Below, in pieces: positions 42,923-54,348 of a DNA stretch of 64,000 nucleotides. A program made the position numbers and the translations under genes. Every line of letters begins with the position of its first letter. The first letter of the stretch is position 1. The notes beneath the pieces were generated by a model, which was not told the origin of the DNA, ran no database searches, and saw nothing but the letters and a program-made list of their open reading frames with translations. The DNA comes from Budorcas taxicolor (lineage: Eukaryota > Chordata > Mammalia > Artiodactyla > Bovidae): positions 51,828,001-51,892,000 of the forward strand of contig NC_068915.1 of NCBI RefSeq assembly GCF_023091745.1, read 5' to 3'.

Positions 42923-44480
42923 AGAAAAACTGTACAAAAAAGATCTTCATGACCAAGATAAGCACAACGGTGTGATCACTCACCCAGAGCCAGACATCCT
43001 GGAATGTGAAGTCAAGTGGGTTTTAGAAAGCATCACTACGAACAAAGCTAGTGAAGGTGATGAAATTCCAGTTGAGCTATTTCAAATCCTGGAAGATGAT
43101 GCTGTGAAAGAGCTGCACTCAATATGCCAACAAATTTGGAAAACACAGCAGTGGCCACAGGACTGGAAAAGGTCAGTTTTCATTCCAATCCCAAAGAAAG
43201 GCAATGCCAAACAATGCTCAAACTACCACACAATTGCACTCATTTCACATACTAGTAAAGTAATGCTTAAAATTCTCCAAGCCAGGCTTTAGGGCAGTAT
43301 GTAAAGCGTGAACTTCCAGATGTTCAAGCTGCATTTAGAAAAGGCAGAGGAACTAAAGATCAAATTGCCAATATCCGCTGGATTATGGAAAAAGACAGAG
43401 AGTTCCAGAAAAACATCTATTTCTGCTTTATTGATTATGACAAAGACTTTGACTGTGTGGATCACAATAAACTGCGGAAAGTTCTGAAAGAGATGGGAAT
43501 ACCAGACCACCTGACCTGCCCCTTGAGAAATCTGTATGCAGGTCAGGAAGCAACAGTTAAAACTGGACATGGAACAATGGACTGGTTCCAAATAGGAAAA
43601 GGAGTACATCAAGACTGTATATTGTCACCCTTCTTATTTAACTTATATGCAGAGTACATCACGAGAAACGCTGGGCTGGAAGAAACATAAGCTGAGATTG
43701 CCGGGAGAAATATCAATAACCTCAGATACGCAGATGACACCACCCTTATGGCAGAAAGTGAAGAGGAACTAAAAAGCCTCATGATGAATGTGAAAGAAGA
43801 GAGTGAAAAAGCTGGATTAAAGCTCAACATTCAGAAAACAAAGATCATGGAATCTGGTCCCATCACTTCATGGGAAATAGATGGGGAAACAGTGGAAACA
43901 GTGTCCGACTTTATTTTTCTGGGCTTCAAAATCACTGTAGATGGTGATTGCAGCCATGAAATTATGACCAACCTAGATAACATATTCAAAAGCAGAGACA
44001 TTACTTTGCCGACTAAGGTCCGTCTAGTCAAGGCTACGGATTTTACAGTGGCCATGTATGAATGTGAAATTTGGACTATGAAGAAAGCTGAGCACCGAAG
44101 AATTGATGCTTTTGAACTGTGGTCTTGGAGAAGACTCTTGAGAGTCCTTTGGACTGCAAGGAGATCCAAGCAGTCCATTCTAAAGGAGATCAGTCTTGGG
44201 TGTTCTTTGGAAAGATTGATGCTAAAGCTGAAACTCCAATACTTTGGCCACCTCACGTGAAGAGTTGACTCATTGGAAAAGACTCTGATCCTGGGAGGGA
44301 TTGGGGGCAGGAGGAGAAGGGGATGACAGAGGATGAGATGGCTGGATGGCATCACTGACTCGATGGACATGAGTTTGGGTGAACTCCGGGAGTTGGTGAT
44401 GGACAGTGAGGCCTGGCCTCCTGCAATTCATGGGGTCACAAAAAGTCGGACAAGACTGAGCGTCTGAACTGAACTGAAGC
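42923..44480 (+). mobile_element. BovB LINE, 1.56 kb, 5'-truncated
   Basis: Sense BovB from ACTGTACAAAAAAGATCTTC to CGTCTGAACTGAACTGAAG. AAGTTC at 42917-42922 and 44481-44486 is a possible short duplication. It covers the RT and C-terminal regions but not the endonuclease. Confidence 0.94.
42972..44260 (+). pseudogene. BovB reverse transcriptase remnant
   Basis: Three open pieces follow the BovB polymerase in order. 42972-43292 holds LESITTNKASEGDEIPVELF, QQIWKTQQWPQDWKRSVFIP and IPKKGNAKQCSNYHTIALIS, the fingers/early palm of RT. 43385-43690 holds NIYFCFIDYDKDFDCVDHNK, with the first catalytic aspartate region, and LFNLYAEYITRN. 43748-44260 follows the catalytic box and holds KLNIQKTKIM, the TVSDFIFLGFKI segment and LQYFGHLT. 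The YADD box (RYADDTTL) is encoded just before the third piece at about 43725-43745, in a frame separated by a small deletion near 43690. The C-terminus ends early at 44260. Frameshifts between pieces and the missing endonuclease make it inactive. Confidence 0.92.
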
Positions 44481-44486
44481 AAGTTC

Positions 44487-46740
44487 TCATTCAATATTAC
44501 TAATTAGTATTGTTGCTGAGGCTGTGAGGGTGAGGTAGTTATCAGTAAAAGTTGAAGCAACAATTTTTGGTAAACTTTTTAATAAATTAAGGAAATACAA
44601 AACTATATTATGAAGGCTCTTTCTATAATATGGGACAAGAAGACACCATTGCTTGTCTGCTACAGACAGCTAATCTTTTTGGCACCACAGTGACTCAGAA
44701 CTGAAGACTTCAAAAGTACTTCAGGGCCTTGTTGGGAGAAAGATGAGGCTCATTAGTTTTCATGATAGGGTAGCGTGACAATTCAATTTGAGTTAACTTG
44801 GTTCATTCTGCCTCATTCCTATCAAAGGTTATTTGGACCAGTAGCATCCTGGTTCCAAACAGCATTACAAAAATCTTTAGAGTATAATGAAAGGCATTGA
44901 GAAATCCATGGATACAGTGCAACAAGAATTTAGATAAGGGAAAGATTACTTTCATCAGAGTATTACATCAGGAACAACAGAATGACTAGATCTTTTAATC
45001 AGGCCTTGCTCAGAAGGATCCATAATTTCACATCGAACTGATATGAATACTTAAAAGGGACCAGAGAAAACTTGAAAATTCCACAAGAACATGACTCAAG
45101 ACATTGGATAGGCCTACATGACTCTATCGCATGGAATAACTAATGCTCAACATGTTATTCTTTTGGACCACATGATAAAATAAATGTCTCAATCCTGATT
45201 CATGCCTTGGCTATTTCTGTTTGCCCTGATTAACATTAAAAATAGCATCATCTGCTCAACAGATTTTGGCTTTATCCTCCTGCTTTATATTGTTCTGTTA
45301 ATCTCTTAAACCTATTTCATCATTCATATCACTAAAGAGTCAAGCATATGTGCTACTCTTAAAGTCTAATTACATTTTAATAAATTTGTTGGGGTTTTTC
45401 CACTTCTCTTTTGTTACAATTAGCGGATGTTTGTCTAAAGCAGAGTTTAGAGAGATGTTTCTAATTTAGGCTGTGATGGAAGTATATAAAGTATGCCATA
45501 AATTTCAGTGATTATTTGAATAAACATGCTAAAATAGTTAAAAGTTAATTCATTTTTAAAATTCTCCTTAAACTTCTGTTTTATCCTTAAAATATTTCAC
45601 TATATAATTTTAAATTTTATCTGTTTGGAGAACAGCTCCAATTTGTAATTAATAAGATCTCAATTATCACCTAAAGTATTTTGGTCAATTATAGCAGTGA
45701 TATATAAATTTTAAGACACAATATGACTGGCAGTTTTCAAAATGATTTGAACATACTGAGCTAATCAGCAAAACAACTCTTGTACTTTGTGCCATATTAT
45801 AAAATCTTAAACGTGCACTAACCAAAACATGGACAGTCTAAGAATCTTGTCCAAAGTCATGAAACCAGGAAATTACAGAGTTGGGATTAGGCTGTATTAT
45901 GGGTCCAGGATCCAGTGGCTTATTCACTGACAGTATCACTATTAAATATATTTAAATTATTGTAAAAATATTGCTCTGGCCTACTTTTGGAACACTATAG
46001 ATTGATTTCCATGAAAAATTTTCTCTAATTTTTATTCTGCAACAACTGGTTTAAGAAAACAAAATAAGAATCCATTTCATTACCTGGACCAACAGACTAA
46101 AGGAATTGATGTCCTTTGTTTTACTCCTGTCCACCTCAGCACTTTCAGTCTTCAGGGCATGCTGTTGGTCTTAATCATAAATTGAAAATGAGAAGCAAGA
46201 ATAATTAAAGACCAAACTGTAATTATGAGCAAAATCTAAAGGGAGCAAAACTAGCATTGAGTATAGGCCTTGTTTTCTATTAGTGGATTTAGGATTAGCT
46301 ATAAACAACCTTGTTAAACCCAATTAAATAGTTCATCTGAAGGACTTTTGTTATTAGCACAGGCTGAGTGATGATGTTTAGAACTATGTTGATTGTTATG
46401 CACAAGCATTTTTCCAACATTGACTTTGTCTTATCACAGTGCCAATTAAGCATCTTTCTTCAGAGATACTATTTGGCATATAAAAATTTTGGGTGATAGT
46501 CTTAGAAAAATCCTCTGTTCTAAGGATATATAGAGGTATTTCAAAAGATTGAAATATTAGAAGTACTTCCAAGCTGATATCACATACTTTGGTTTGAGCT
46601 GTAATAAAATGCAGACACTTAGATACCCAACAAAAGTACTATACATAGCCAGATGGAACTGATTTGTTTAGAGTATATTAGGTACAACACAGGCACCTTT
46701 TGTAAGTTCCTTTGAGAGCAATACAATGCCAAGTCTGTAC
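44487..46740. other. Unassigned DNA, one possible MIR core
   Basis: No gene is recognised in 2.2 kb. 45835-45910 (ATCTTGTCCAAAGTCATGAA, AATTACAGAGTTGGGATTAG) resembles a MIR core in sense. The rest has no signature I can name. Confidence 0.45.
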
Positions 46741-47199
46741 AGTCTCTGTTCTAAATACCCCCCCCCGCCTTTTTTTTTTAAAGGGCAAGATAATAAAATT
46801 ATTTGAACTGGTCCCCCCACTCACTACATATAATAAAACCAGAAATAGCTCATTTTCAACATCTGCTGAAACAGATGGAGAACATTTTGGTAAATGTGTT
46901 AACACATGTTACTATGGCATAGCATTTCAAATCACTCTGAATGGAAATTTGAAAGTTCCAGGCTGCTGTATGCTACATCTGTATCTGTGTACAGATTTCA
47001 CAGGTTCTATGCTGGGCTGTCAATGAAACGTTATGGTAAATATTGTTATCTGATACTGGCAATATTTTATTTATTTGAGCAACTCATGGACGTTATTTTA
47101 CTTTAGTTGTTTCAAATTTGTTGAAAATATTCCTCAATCACTATGTTTTTAGTATATTATAATGTAAAAGCTGTTTTTCTTACATAGTATATGTATGTA
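46741..47199. other. Unassigned DNA with C and T homopolymers
   Basis: CCCCCCCCCGCC at 46759-46769 is followed by a T run to 46780. A 104-codon plus frame (46712-47026) crosses this tract and has no family signature. Confidence 0.45.
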
Positions 47200-47402
47200 T
47201 GATAAGTCGTTTCAGTTGTGTCCAACTCTTTGAGATGCTATGGGCTTCTCTGTCCATGGGATTCTCCAGGCAAGAAAACCAGAGTGGGTTGCCATTTCCT
47301 CCTTCAGGGGATCTTCCTGCACCTAAGGATCATACCTGCATCTCTTATGTCTCCTGTATTGGCAAGCAGGTTCTTTACCAATAGTGCATCTGGGAAGACC
47401 CT
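47200..47402 (-). repeat. Bov-tA SINE
   Basis: Antisense copy from AAGTCGTTTCAGTTGTGTCC to TAGTGCATCTGGGAAGACCC. A TCTCTTATGTCTCCTGTAT doubling sits in the middle. AGTATA on both sides may be the duplication. Confidence 0.88.
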
Positions 47403-48110
47403 ACAGAGTATAGATATATTGAATTTTATAGCATAGAGATATTCATTGGATATTTGAGTTCAAAGTACAAGGTTAAAGTGAAGTTTCTGCATTTGCACAG
47501 GAAATAAATTGAGTGACTGCAACTACCAGTGAGACAAATTTTAGACTTCTTTTCAATTTCACACATTCTAATGTAGTAGAGGCCAATTACTACATTTTCT
47601 GTTTCACTGATAATTCCAATTGTCTACCCCATGTACAGACTGTTTTTTAAGAACTGATTAAAGAAATGAAAAATTTCTGAGTGTATAAGCCAGCATGTTA
47701 GCAAAGTGAAACTTAAATTAACAAAGCAGAAGATACTGCTTAATATAAAAAAAGAGCCCTTGTATACAATGCATTCTAGTTGATCAAATAATTTATGATA
47801 TCTTAATTTCTCCAATAATATGGAAATTTTAGCATTCTGTCTCCTTTATCAATAAAAATATTCTTAATAAAAAGTACTATGAGAAAATCTCAAATTTGAC
47901 AAAATGATCTTAAATGGTCTTTTTTGGTTTGCTTGTTTTTGGTGAGGGCACAATTACACTCAGATTTTGTCAATTTACATATTTTTACTTTGTGCACACA
48001 TGCTAGAGTTTTCCCTATGCCAAAAAGTTCAACCCACCAAATATCTATGAATCTCAATTAAAATGTACAGTTATTACTATCTAAATATTCTTGATCATTT
48101 GCTTGTGGCT
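47403..48110. other. Unassigned DNA
   Basis: Nothing recognised. Confidence 0.4.
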
Positions 48111-48121
48111 AGTAGGCTCTT

Positions 48122-49162
48122 CCTGATGTTCAAGCTGGTTTTAGAAAAGGCAGAGGAATCAGAGATCAAATTGCCAACATCTGCTGGATCATGCAAAAAG
48201 CAAGAGAGTTCCAGAAAAAACATCTTTTTTTGCTTTATTGACTATGCCAAAGACTTTGACTGTGTGGATCACAATAAACTGTGGAAAATTCTGAAAGAGA
48301 TGTGAATACCAGACCACCTGACCTGCCTCTTGAGAAATCTGTATGCAGGTCAGGAAGCAGCAGTTAGAACTGGACATGGAACAACAGACTGGTTCCAAGT
48401 AGGAAAAGGAGTACATCAAGGCTGTATATTGTCACCCTGCTTATTTAACTTATATGCAGAGTACATCATGAGAAATGCTGGGCTGGAAGAAACATAAGCT
48501 GGAATCAAGATTGCCGGGAGAAATATCAATAACCTCAGATATGCAGATGACACCACCCTTATGGCAGAAAGTGAAGAGGAACTCAAAAGCCTCTTGATGA
48601 AAGTGAAAGAGGAGAGCGAAAAAGTTGGCTTAAAGCTCAACATTCAGAAAACGAAGATCATGGCATCCGGTCACATCACTTCATGGGAAATAGATGGGGA
48701 AACAGTGTAACAGTGCCAGGCTCCAAAATCACTGCAGATGGTGACTGCAGCCGTAAAATTAAAAGACACTTACTCCTTGGAAGGAAAGTTATTATCAACC
48801 TTGATAGCATATTCAAAAGCAGAGACATTAGTTTGCCAACTAAGGTCCGTCTAGTCAAGGCTATGGTTTTTCCTGTAGTCATGTATGGATGTGAGAGTTG
48901 GACTGTGAAGAAGGCTGCGTGCCAAAGAATTGATGCTTTTGAACTGTGGTGTTGGAGAAAACTCTTGAGAGTCCCTTGGACTGCAAGGAGATCCAACCAG
49001 TCCATTCTGAAGGAGATCAGCCCTGGGATTTCTTTGGAAGGACTGATGCTAAAGCTGAAACTCCAGTACTTTGGCCACCTCATGCGAAGAGTTGGCTCAT
49101 TGGAAAAGACTCTGATGCTGGGAGGGATTGGGCGAAGGAGGAGAAGGGACGACAGAGGATGA
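48122..49162 (+). pseudogene. BovB RT C-terminal remnant
   Basis: The coding remnant of this copy. RT palm pieces FCFIDYAKDFDCVDHNKLWK and FNLYAEYIMRNAGLEE are in broken frames. Then comes the catalytic YADD box (in ISITSDMQMTPP-type frameshift context; the box is RYADDTTLMAES in the correct frame at about 48537-48570). A 159-codon open piece at 48683-49162 carries GDCSRKIKRHLLLGRKVI, MYGCESWTVKKAACQRI and LQYFGHLMRRVGSLEKTL. A deletion near 48712 removes part of the SDFIFLGS motif and restores another frame. No endonuclease. Dead copy. Confidence 0.85.
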
Positions 49163-49314
49163 GATGGCTGGATGGCATCATTGACTCGATGGATGTGAGT
49201 CTGAACTCTGGGAGTTGGTGATGGACAGGGAGGCCTGGCATGCTGCGATTCATGGGGTCGCAAAGAGTACGACAGGACTGAGCAACTAAAGTGAAGTGAA
49301 GTGAAATGAAGTGA
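48122..49314 (+). mobile_element. BovB LINE with perfect 11-bp TSD and (GTGAA)n tail
   Basis: Sense BovB from TCCTGATGTTCAAGCTGG to the tail GTGAAGTGAAGTGAAATGAA. AGTAGGCTCTT is perfect at 48111-48121 and 49315-49325. About 1.19 kb, 5'-truncated inside RT. The tail unit is GTGAA rather than the TGAAC of most copies here. Confidence 0.95.
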
Positions 49315-49420
49315 AGTAGGCTCTTATCTAAATTCCAGCTAACTCAGTTCACAGGTGATAAGCATTCAAGCATAAAGCAAAGATAATGGAATAATTGTTG
49401 TTATTTGTTCACTCAGTCCA

Positions 49421-49625
49421 GGCTTCCCTGGTGGCTCAGACGGTAAAGCATCTGCCTACAATGGGGGAGACCTGGGTTCGATCCTTGGGTAGGGAAGATC
49501 CTCTGGAGAAGGAAATGGCAATCCACTCCAGTACTCTTGCCTGGAAAATCCCATGGACAGAGGAGCCTGGTAGGCTGCAGTCTATGGGGTCACGAAGAGT
49601 CAGACATGACTGATCGACTTCATTT
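49421..49625 (+). repeat. Inner Bov-tA SINE with perfect 10-bp TSD
   Basis: Near-consensus sense Bov-tA from GGCTTCCCTGGTGGCTCAGA to GACTGATCGACTTCATTT. ACTCAGTCCA is at 49411-49420 and 49626-49635 and comes from the outer SINE. The two copies form an inverted pair. Confidence 0.96.
49432..49484 (+). promoter_or_regulatory. Pol III A and B boxes of Bov-tA
   Basis: The A box TGGCTCAGACGG (49432-49443) and the B box GGTTCGATCC (49475-49484) are intact and about 32 bp apart, as in tRNA genes. They mark the SINE's internal RNA polymerase III promoter. The other well-kept pairs are in the copies at 16985 (B box 17038-17047) and 52999 (B box 53056-53065). Activity is not shown. Confidence 0.7.
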
Positions 49626-49835
49626 ACTCAGTCCAACTCTTTTCAACCCCATGGTCTTTAGCCTGCCAAACACCTCTGTACATGTGATTTTCCAAGCAAG
49701 AATACTGGAGTGGGTTACCATTTCCTTCTCCAGGGGATCTTCCCCACCCAGGGATGGAACCCAGGTCTCCTGTGACTCCTCCATTGCAGGTGGATTCTTT
49801 AGTGCTAAGACACCTGGGAGGCCCAACAAAACAGT

Positions 49836-52020
49836 TAGCAGAATATTATTCTTGGTCTTTCAAGTTAGTTTTTTAATGTGTATCTTAACATTGAATTTGA
49901 TAGCATTTTCCTGAACTTCGTAAGACATTTAACTTTAATGAATACAATTTTCAGAAGATAACCTTTGGAACAATATTATATGATACTATTTTTATGCTAT
50001 ATCACAATAGACAAACTCCTATATTTTATTAGCTCCATGTTATAATCTATAAAAATAATAGAATTATTACTAAAAATAACAGTCTGGTTATTGCTAAAAC
50101 TTGCAAATTTTCTGCATATTTATCACTTTCAGAGTTAGTGCCTAAAACTAACTTTTAAATGAATATTTGCAACAAATTGCTTGTAAAGTACAGTGTGGGA
50201 GTTTTGCAGAGAAAAATTTATCTCAAGCCTTATTTTAAATTGTTTCATTTATTTTTCTCAAAAATATATATTACAGTTAATATTTTCCATTCCTAGTTCC
50301 AGGCCAGAGGTGATTAGCTTCCAAAACCATAAATTAATGCCACTCAGAATTTTCCAGTTAGGAAACAGGAGGAAGTATATGTTTTCATTTTTGTCCATGG
50401 ACCACAAAAATTCTAATGTGGGTGAATTTCAAAAATTCAAACTTTGCCTGTAGCAACTCTTCAGTGAGGAAATGTTGTTAATACATATTTTAGTGTGAAG
50501 ATAAATACTTCTTCTAAAAAAAATATTTTATACTCATAATAAAACACCAAGCTATGTACATTGTTGTAAAATCATTATACAAGGTAACTGTAAACAGCCT
50601 CTTAGCAAACAGCCTCAACCCCATTTCTATCTATTTTATACAAATGATTGACTTTAAAAATATTTGTTTTCCCACTTTCATTAAACAGAGGCTTGGCTAA
50701 ATTGTATGTCCTCTTCTCTTTGATTTGGTAGAGATGACTTGAGTACTTCTGAAAATGCAAAATAATGAAGTTAATGGTCTATTAGTTTAGAAACATTTCT
50801 GTTTTGAACTGTCTGAGTTGAACTGTCATTAGATAAAATTGTATTCTAAACACTTTATTTCAATTAAAGCAGTCGGAAATTATTTTAGAGAATCAATCTG
50901 CCATTTTCTTAGTTCTAGTTTTTTGTTAATTTAATATCAATGTTCCAAATGGGACTAAAAATCCATAAACTACACAAGAGACACGTTTTCAGTTTTTAAT
51001 TTTTTTCATCAAAACATATGAATCTGAAAGTTCACTCTCAAACTGGATGTGTAATCATGATGAACTTTAGATGAGAATATCTACAATTATATCCTAAATG
51101 ACAAACTCTATCTTATGTAGGAGAAGGAAGTAATACATTTTAGATGTAGTTACTCAGAAATTATTTCTGTAGGGGTCTTGTATGCACAGAAAATTTAGAA
51201 GAAATCAGCTTTTGTGCCTCATGCTATCTTTAGTTTTGAATGAGGTTTTCTAAATTAGAAAACATTTTAGAAATCAATGAACTGATCACTATTTTATTCA
51301 CTTACAGGATCTCAGAATGGTATAAGAACACATGAAGACATAAATGCCACACACATGGTAAATCAAAGTGTAAAGATTCACAGGTTTAATTAAAAGTGAC
51401 ACAAGAAAGCTGGAATTCCAATAGCACTCAATCAATAGTTTCAATCAAAGTCAAGTTTCAATGGATGCATACTTTTGAATCAAAAGCATTAACTAACTTG
51501 CAAGAATCATAGTTCATGAAACAATGCCGAATTTATATACTGGCCACAAAGCTATTATTTAATAAATTAAGAAAATATATACAGCACATAAGAAAGTCAG
51601 ATATTTCTCCCATTGAGAACTCTTTATCTTGGAACTGTTAATTAAGTCTGATGACACCTTTTTCCAGCATTGTCTCTAATCTCTCTCATATGATATTCAT
51701 TATTCATAGTTTTGGTCTTGACTTGTGGATAATTACGGTCCGAGTCCTAATTCTGAAGTGTTCCTTAATCACTTCATTTTTCCTCTTATAAGCTATACTT
51801 TACATAAGAGACCATTGAGTACCAATTCATTTTGATCTGAAAGGTCAGTTTTATCTAAAAATAACAAACTTTGTCTTGTTTAATTTTCTGGTAAGAAGAA
51901 TGTAAGACCTTCTAAAATTATAAATGTGAGATAATACATATATTTCCAGGAATTTCTCAGGCTATCAGACAGAATCTTTTCAGAGGTTATATTATGGTGA
52001 CAAAAGTAAGTATGTGCTTT
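49836..52020. other. Unassigned AT-rich DNA
   Basis: 2.2 kb without a gene or named repeat. It is one of the longest retroposon-free stretches in the window. Confidence 0.5.
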
Positions 52021-52021
52021 C

Positions 52022-52405
52022 ATGTGGGCAAAATTATAACCCTCCTTCTCAGATTCATATGTTGAAGGCTTCATCCCCAAACTGTATTTGGGGATAGAGC
52101 CTTTGGGAGGAAATTAGGGATAAATAAGGTCGTATGATGGGGTCTTAATTAGACAGAATAAGTGGCCTTATAAGAGTGGAAAGTGAGCTCTCTCTCCATG
52201 CGCAGGCATTGAGGAAAGGCCATTTTAGCACATAGCAAAAAAAACAGCCATCTGTAAGCTAAGGAGAAAGCTCCTACCAGAAAATAAATCACCTGTTACC
52301 TTAATCTTAACTGTTCCAGACTCTAGAACTGGGAGAAATAACTTTCTGTTGTTTAAGTCACCCAGTATGGTATTTTGTTATGGCAGTCTGAGCTGACTAA
52401 GACAC
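52022..52405 (+). repeat. MaLR (MLT1/MST-type) solo LTR
   Basis: LTR features in order: ATTCATATGTTGAAGGCTTC, GAGCCTTTGGGAGGAAATTA, GGCCTTATAAGAGTGGAAAG, CCATCTGTAAGCTAAGGAGA, CTAGAACTGGGAGAAATAAC and GTATGGTATTTTGTTATGGC, ending in GACTAAGACA. The family is an ancient ERVL-related group. No internal viral sequence is adjacent, so it is a solo LTR. Confidence 0.88.
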
Positions 52406-52936
52406 GCCTATGTTTTAAGTAATTAAAACAAATCATTTTTAAAACTTTATATTTAAATTTCCTTTTTTTTTTTTTTTCAAATAGAAACTAAAGTCTTTGC
52501 TTGTACCAACACTCAAACACTGGAACATACAGATCAGTACTGGAAACCTTACTGTGGTGCATACAAGCTCTGTAGTTTAGGTAATTTAGTTAATTTCTGT
52601 GAATTGACAAGAGGTTTTATTATTAACACAAACTGAAAAAAAATACATTAAATTATCTATAAGATATTTATGATACTTGTTTATAATCTTTGATTGTTCA
52701 GACTCACATAGCTACTAGATGCAGTGTAATGCATAACTTTTTCCCATGACACTGGAATTGTAGAATACCGCCCCCCCACCCCCCTGCCATCCCCACCCCG
52801 GAATAGTTGAGACTTTATTTTATTTTATTTTTTCTGTGGTTGATTAATACAATATTTTTTTAATTAAAAGTTAATAAAAATTTCTTTCAGTCTCACTACT
52901 CATTATTAGTAATGTCATGTAAGTTTTTAACATTTG
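52406..52936. other. Unassigned DNA with T and C homopolymer tracts
   Basis: A T run lies at 52463-52477 and a C-rich tract (CCCCCCCACCCCCCTGCC) at 52771-52788. No gene is recognised. Confidence 0.45.
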
Positions 52937-53815
52937 GAAATTTTTTATTATTTATTTATTTAGTACAAATTTATTTATTTTAATTGGAGGCTAATTACCC
53001 AGGCTTCCCTGGTGGTACAGAGGTTAAAGCATCTGCCTGCAATGTGGGAGACCTGGGTTCGATCCCTGGGTCAGGAAGATCCCCTGGAGAAGGAAATGGC
53101 AACCCACTCCAGTATTCTTGCCTACAGAATCCCATGGACGGAGGAGCTTGCCGGGCTACAGTCCACGGGTCGCACAGTCGGACACGACTGAGGGACTTCA
53201 CTTTCATTTTCACTTTCATTGTATTGGTTTTGCCATACATCAACATGAATTCACCACGGGTGTACATATATTCCTCATCCTGAACCCCCTTCCCACCTCC
53301 CTCCCCATACCATCCCTCTGGGTCATCTCACTGCATCAGCCCCGAGCATCCTGTATCATGCATCGAACTTGGTCTGGTGATTCATTTCACATATGATAAT
53401 ATATACGTTTCAATGCCATTCTCCCAAATCATCCCACCCTCTCCCTCTCCGGGAGAGTCCAAAAGACTGTTCTATACATCTGTGTCTCTTTTGCTGTCTC
53501 GCATACAGGGTTATCATTACCATCTTTCTAAATTCCATATATATGTGTCAGTATACTGTATTGGTGATTTTCTTTTTGGCTTGCTTCATTCTGTATAATA
53601 AGCTCCAGTTTGATCCACCTCATTAGAACTGATTCAAATGTATTCTTTTTAATGGCTGAGTAATCCTCCATTGTGTATATGTATCACAGCTTTCTTGTCC
53701 ATTCATCTGCTGATGGACATCTAGGTTGCTTCCATGTCCTGGTTATTATAAACAGTGCTGTGATGAACTTTGGGGTACATGCGTATCTTTCAATTCTGAT
53801 GTTTGTTTTAAACAA
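52937..53815 (-). mobile_element. Ruminant L1 3' region, young-looking
   Basis: Antisense L1. The 3' end AATTGGAGGCTAATTAC is interrupted by a Bov-tA, then continues GCCATACATCAACATGAATT, CACCTCCCTCCCCATACCAT, TCCATTCATCTGCTGATGGA and ATAAACAGTGCTGTGATGAA. 5'-truncated at about 53815. The sequence is closer to the young ruminant L1 consensus than the L1s at 16.7 and 57.7 kb. Confidence 0.9.
52999..53215 (+). repeat. Bov-tA SINE nested in L1
   Basis: Near-consensus sense copy from CCAGGCTTCCCTGGTGGTAC to GACTTCACTTTCATTTTCAC. A box TGGTACAGAGG (53013-53023), B box GGTTCGATCC (53056-53065). It sits within 60 bp of the L1 3' terminus. Confidence 0.95.
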
Positions 53816-53858
53816 CATTAGAACTACTGGTATATTTTAAATAATGTTTGCTTTTCCC
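53816..53858. other. Short flank before nested SINE pair
   Basis: AT-rich spacer containing part of the target site of the next SINE. Confidence 0.4.
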
Positions 53859-53872
53859 ACTATGCTTATGAA

Positions 53873-54334
53873 AAGAAAGTGAAAGTCACTGAGTCACATC
53901 TGACTCTTTGTGACCCCATGGACTATGCTGCTGCTGCTGCTAAGTCGCTTCAGTCATGTCCGACTCTGTGAGACCCCATAGATGGTCTCCCACCAGACTC
54001 CCCCGTCCCTGGGATTCTCCAGGCAAGAACACTGGAGTGGTTTGCCATTTCCTCCTCCAATGCATGAAACTGAAAAGTGAAAGTGAAGTCGACCAGTCAA
54101 GCCCAACTCTTAGCGCCCTCACGGACTACAGCCTACGAGGCTCCTCCATCCATGGGATTTTCCAGGCAAGAGTACTGGAGTGGGGTGCCATTGCCTTCAT
54201 GGAATTCTCCAGGCCAGATTACTGGAGTGTGTAGCCTTTTCCTTTCTCCAGGGAATCTTCCCAACCCAGGAATCAAACCCAGGTCTCCCTCATTGCAGGC
54301 AGATTCTTTACCAGCTGAGCCACAAGGGAAGCCC
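53873..54334 (-). repeat. Bov-tA SINE interrupted by BOV-A2, 14-bp TSD
   Basis: The antisense 3' part (AAGTGAAAGTCACTGAGTCA ... CATGGACTA) is at 53873-53926 and the rest (ATGGAATTCTCCAGGCCAGA ... GCCACAAGGGAAGCCC) at 54199-54334. Its own duplication is ACTATGSTTATGAA at 53859-53872 and 54335-54348, with one mismatch. Confidence 0.92.
53927..54198 (-). repeat. BOV-A2 SINE nested in Bov-tA
   Basis: Antisense dimer starting with the (CTG)n tail (TGCTGCTGCTGCTGCTAAGT) and ending GGGGTGCCATTGCCTTC. It is inserted into the middle of an older Bov-tA and is therefore the later event. Confidence 0.94.
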
Positions 54335-54348
54335 ACTATGGTTATGAA

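Larger units (their letters stand above)
49396..49825 (-). repeat. Outer Bov-tA SINE, split by a second Bov-tA
   Basis: The antisense 3' part starts at TTGTTGTTATTTGTTCACTC, is broken at 49420 and resumes at 49626 with ACTCAGTCCAACTCTTTTCA, ending at ACACCTGGGAGGCCC. The break contains a sense Bov-tA. Confidence 0.92.

Noticed and set aside
43831..44370. 179-codon minus frame
   Set aside because: Same antisense BovB shadow; its residues recur in the other BovB antisense frames.
46712..47026. 104-codon plus frame
   Set aside because: Crosses C and T homopolymer runs where the length is unstable; no conserved motif.
48676..49263. 195-codon minus frame
   Set aside because: Antisense shadow of the BovB C-terminal coding region; the sense frame encodes the recognisable BovB motifs.
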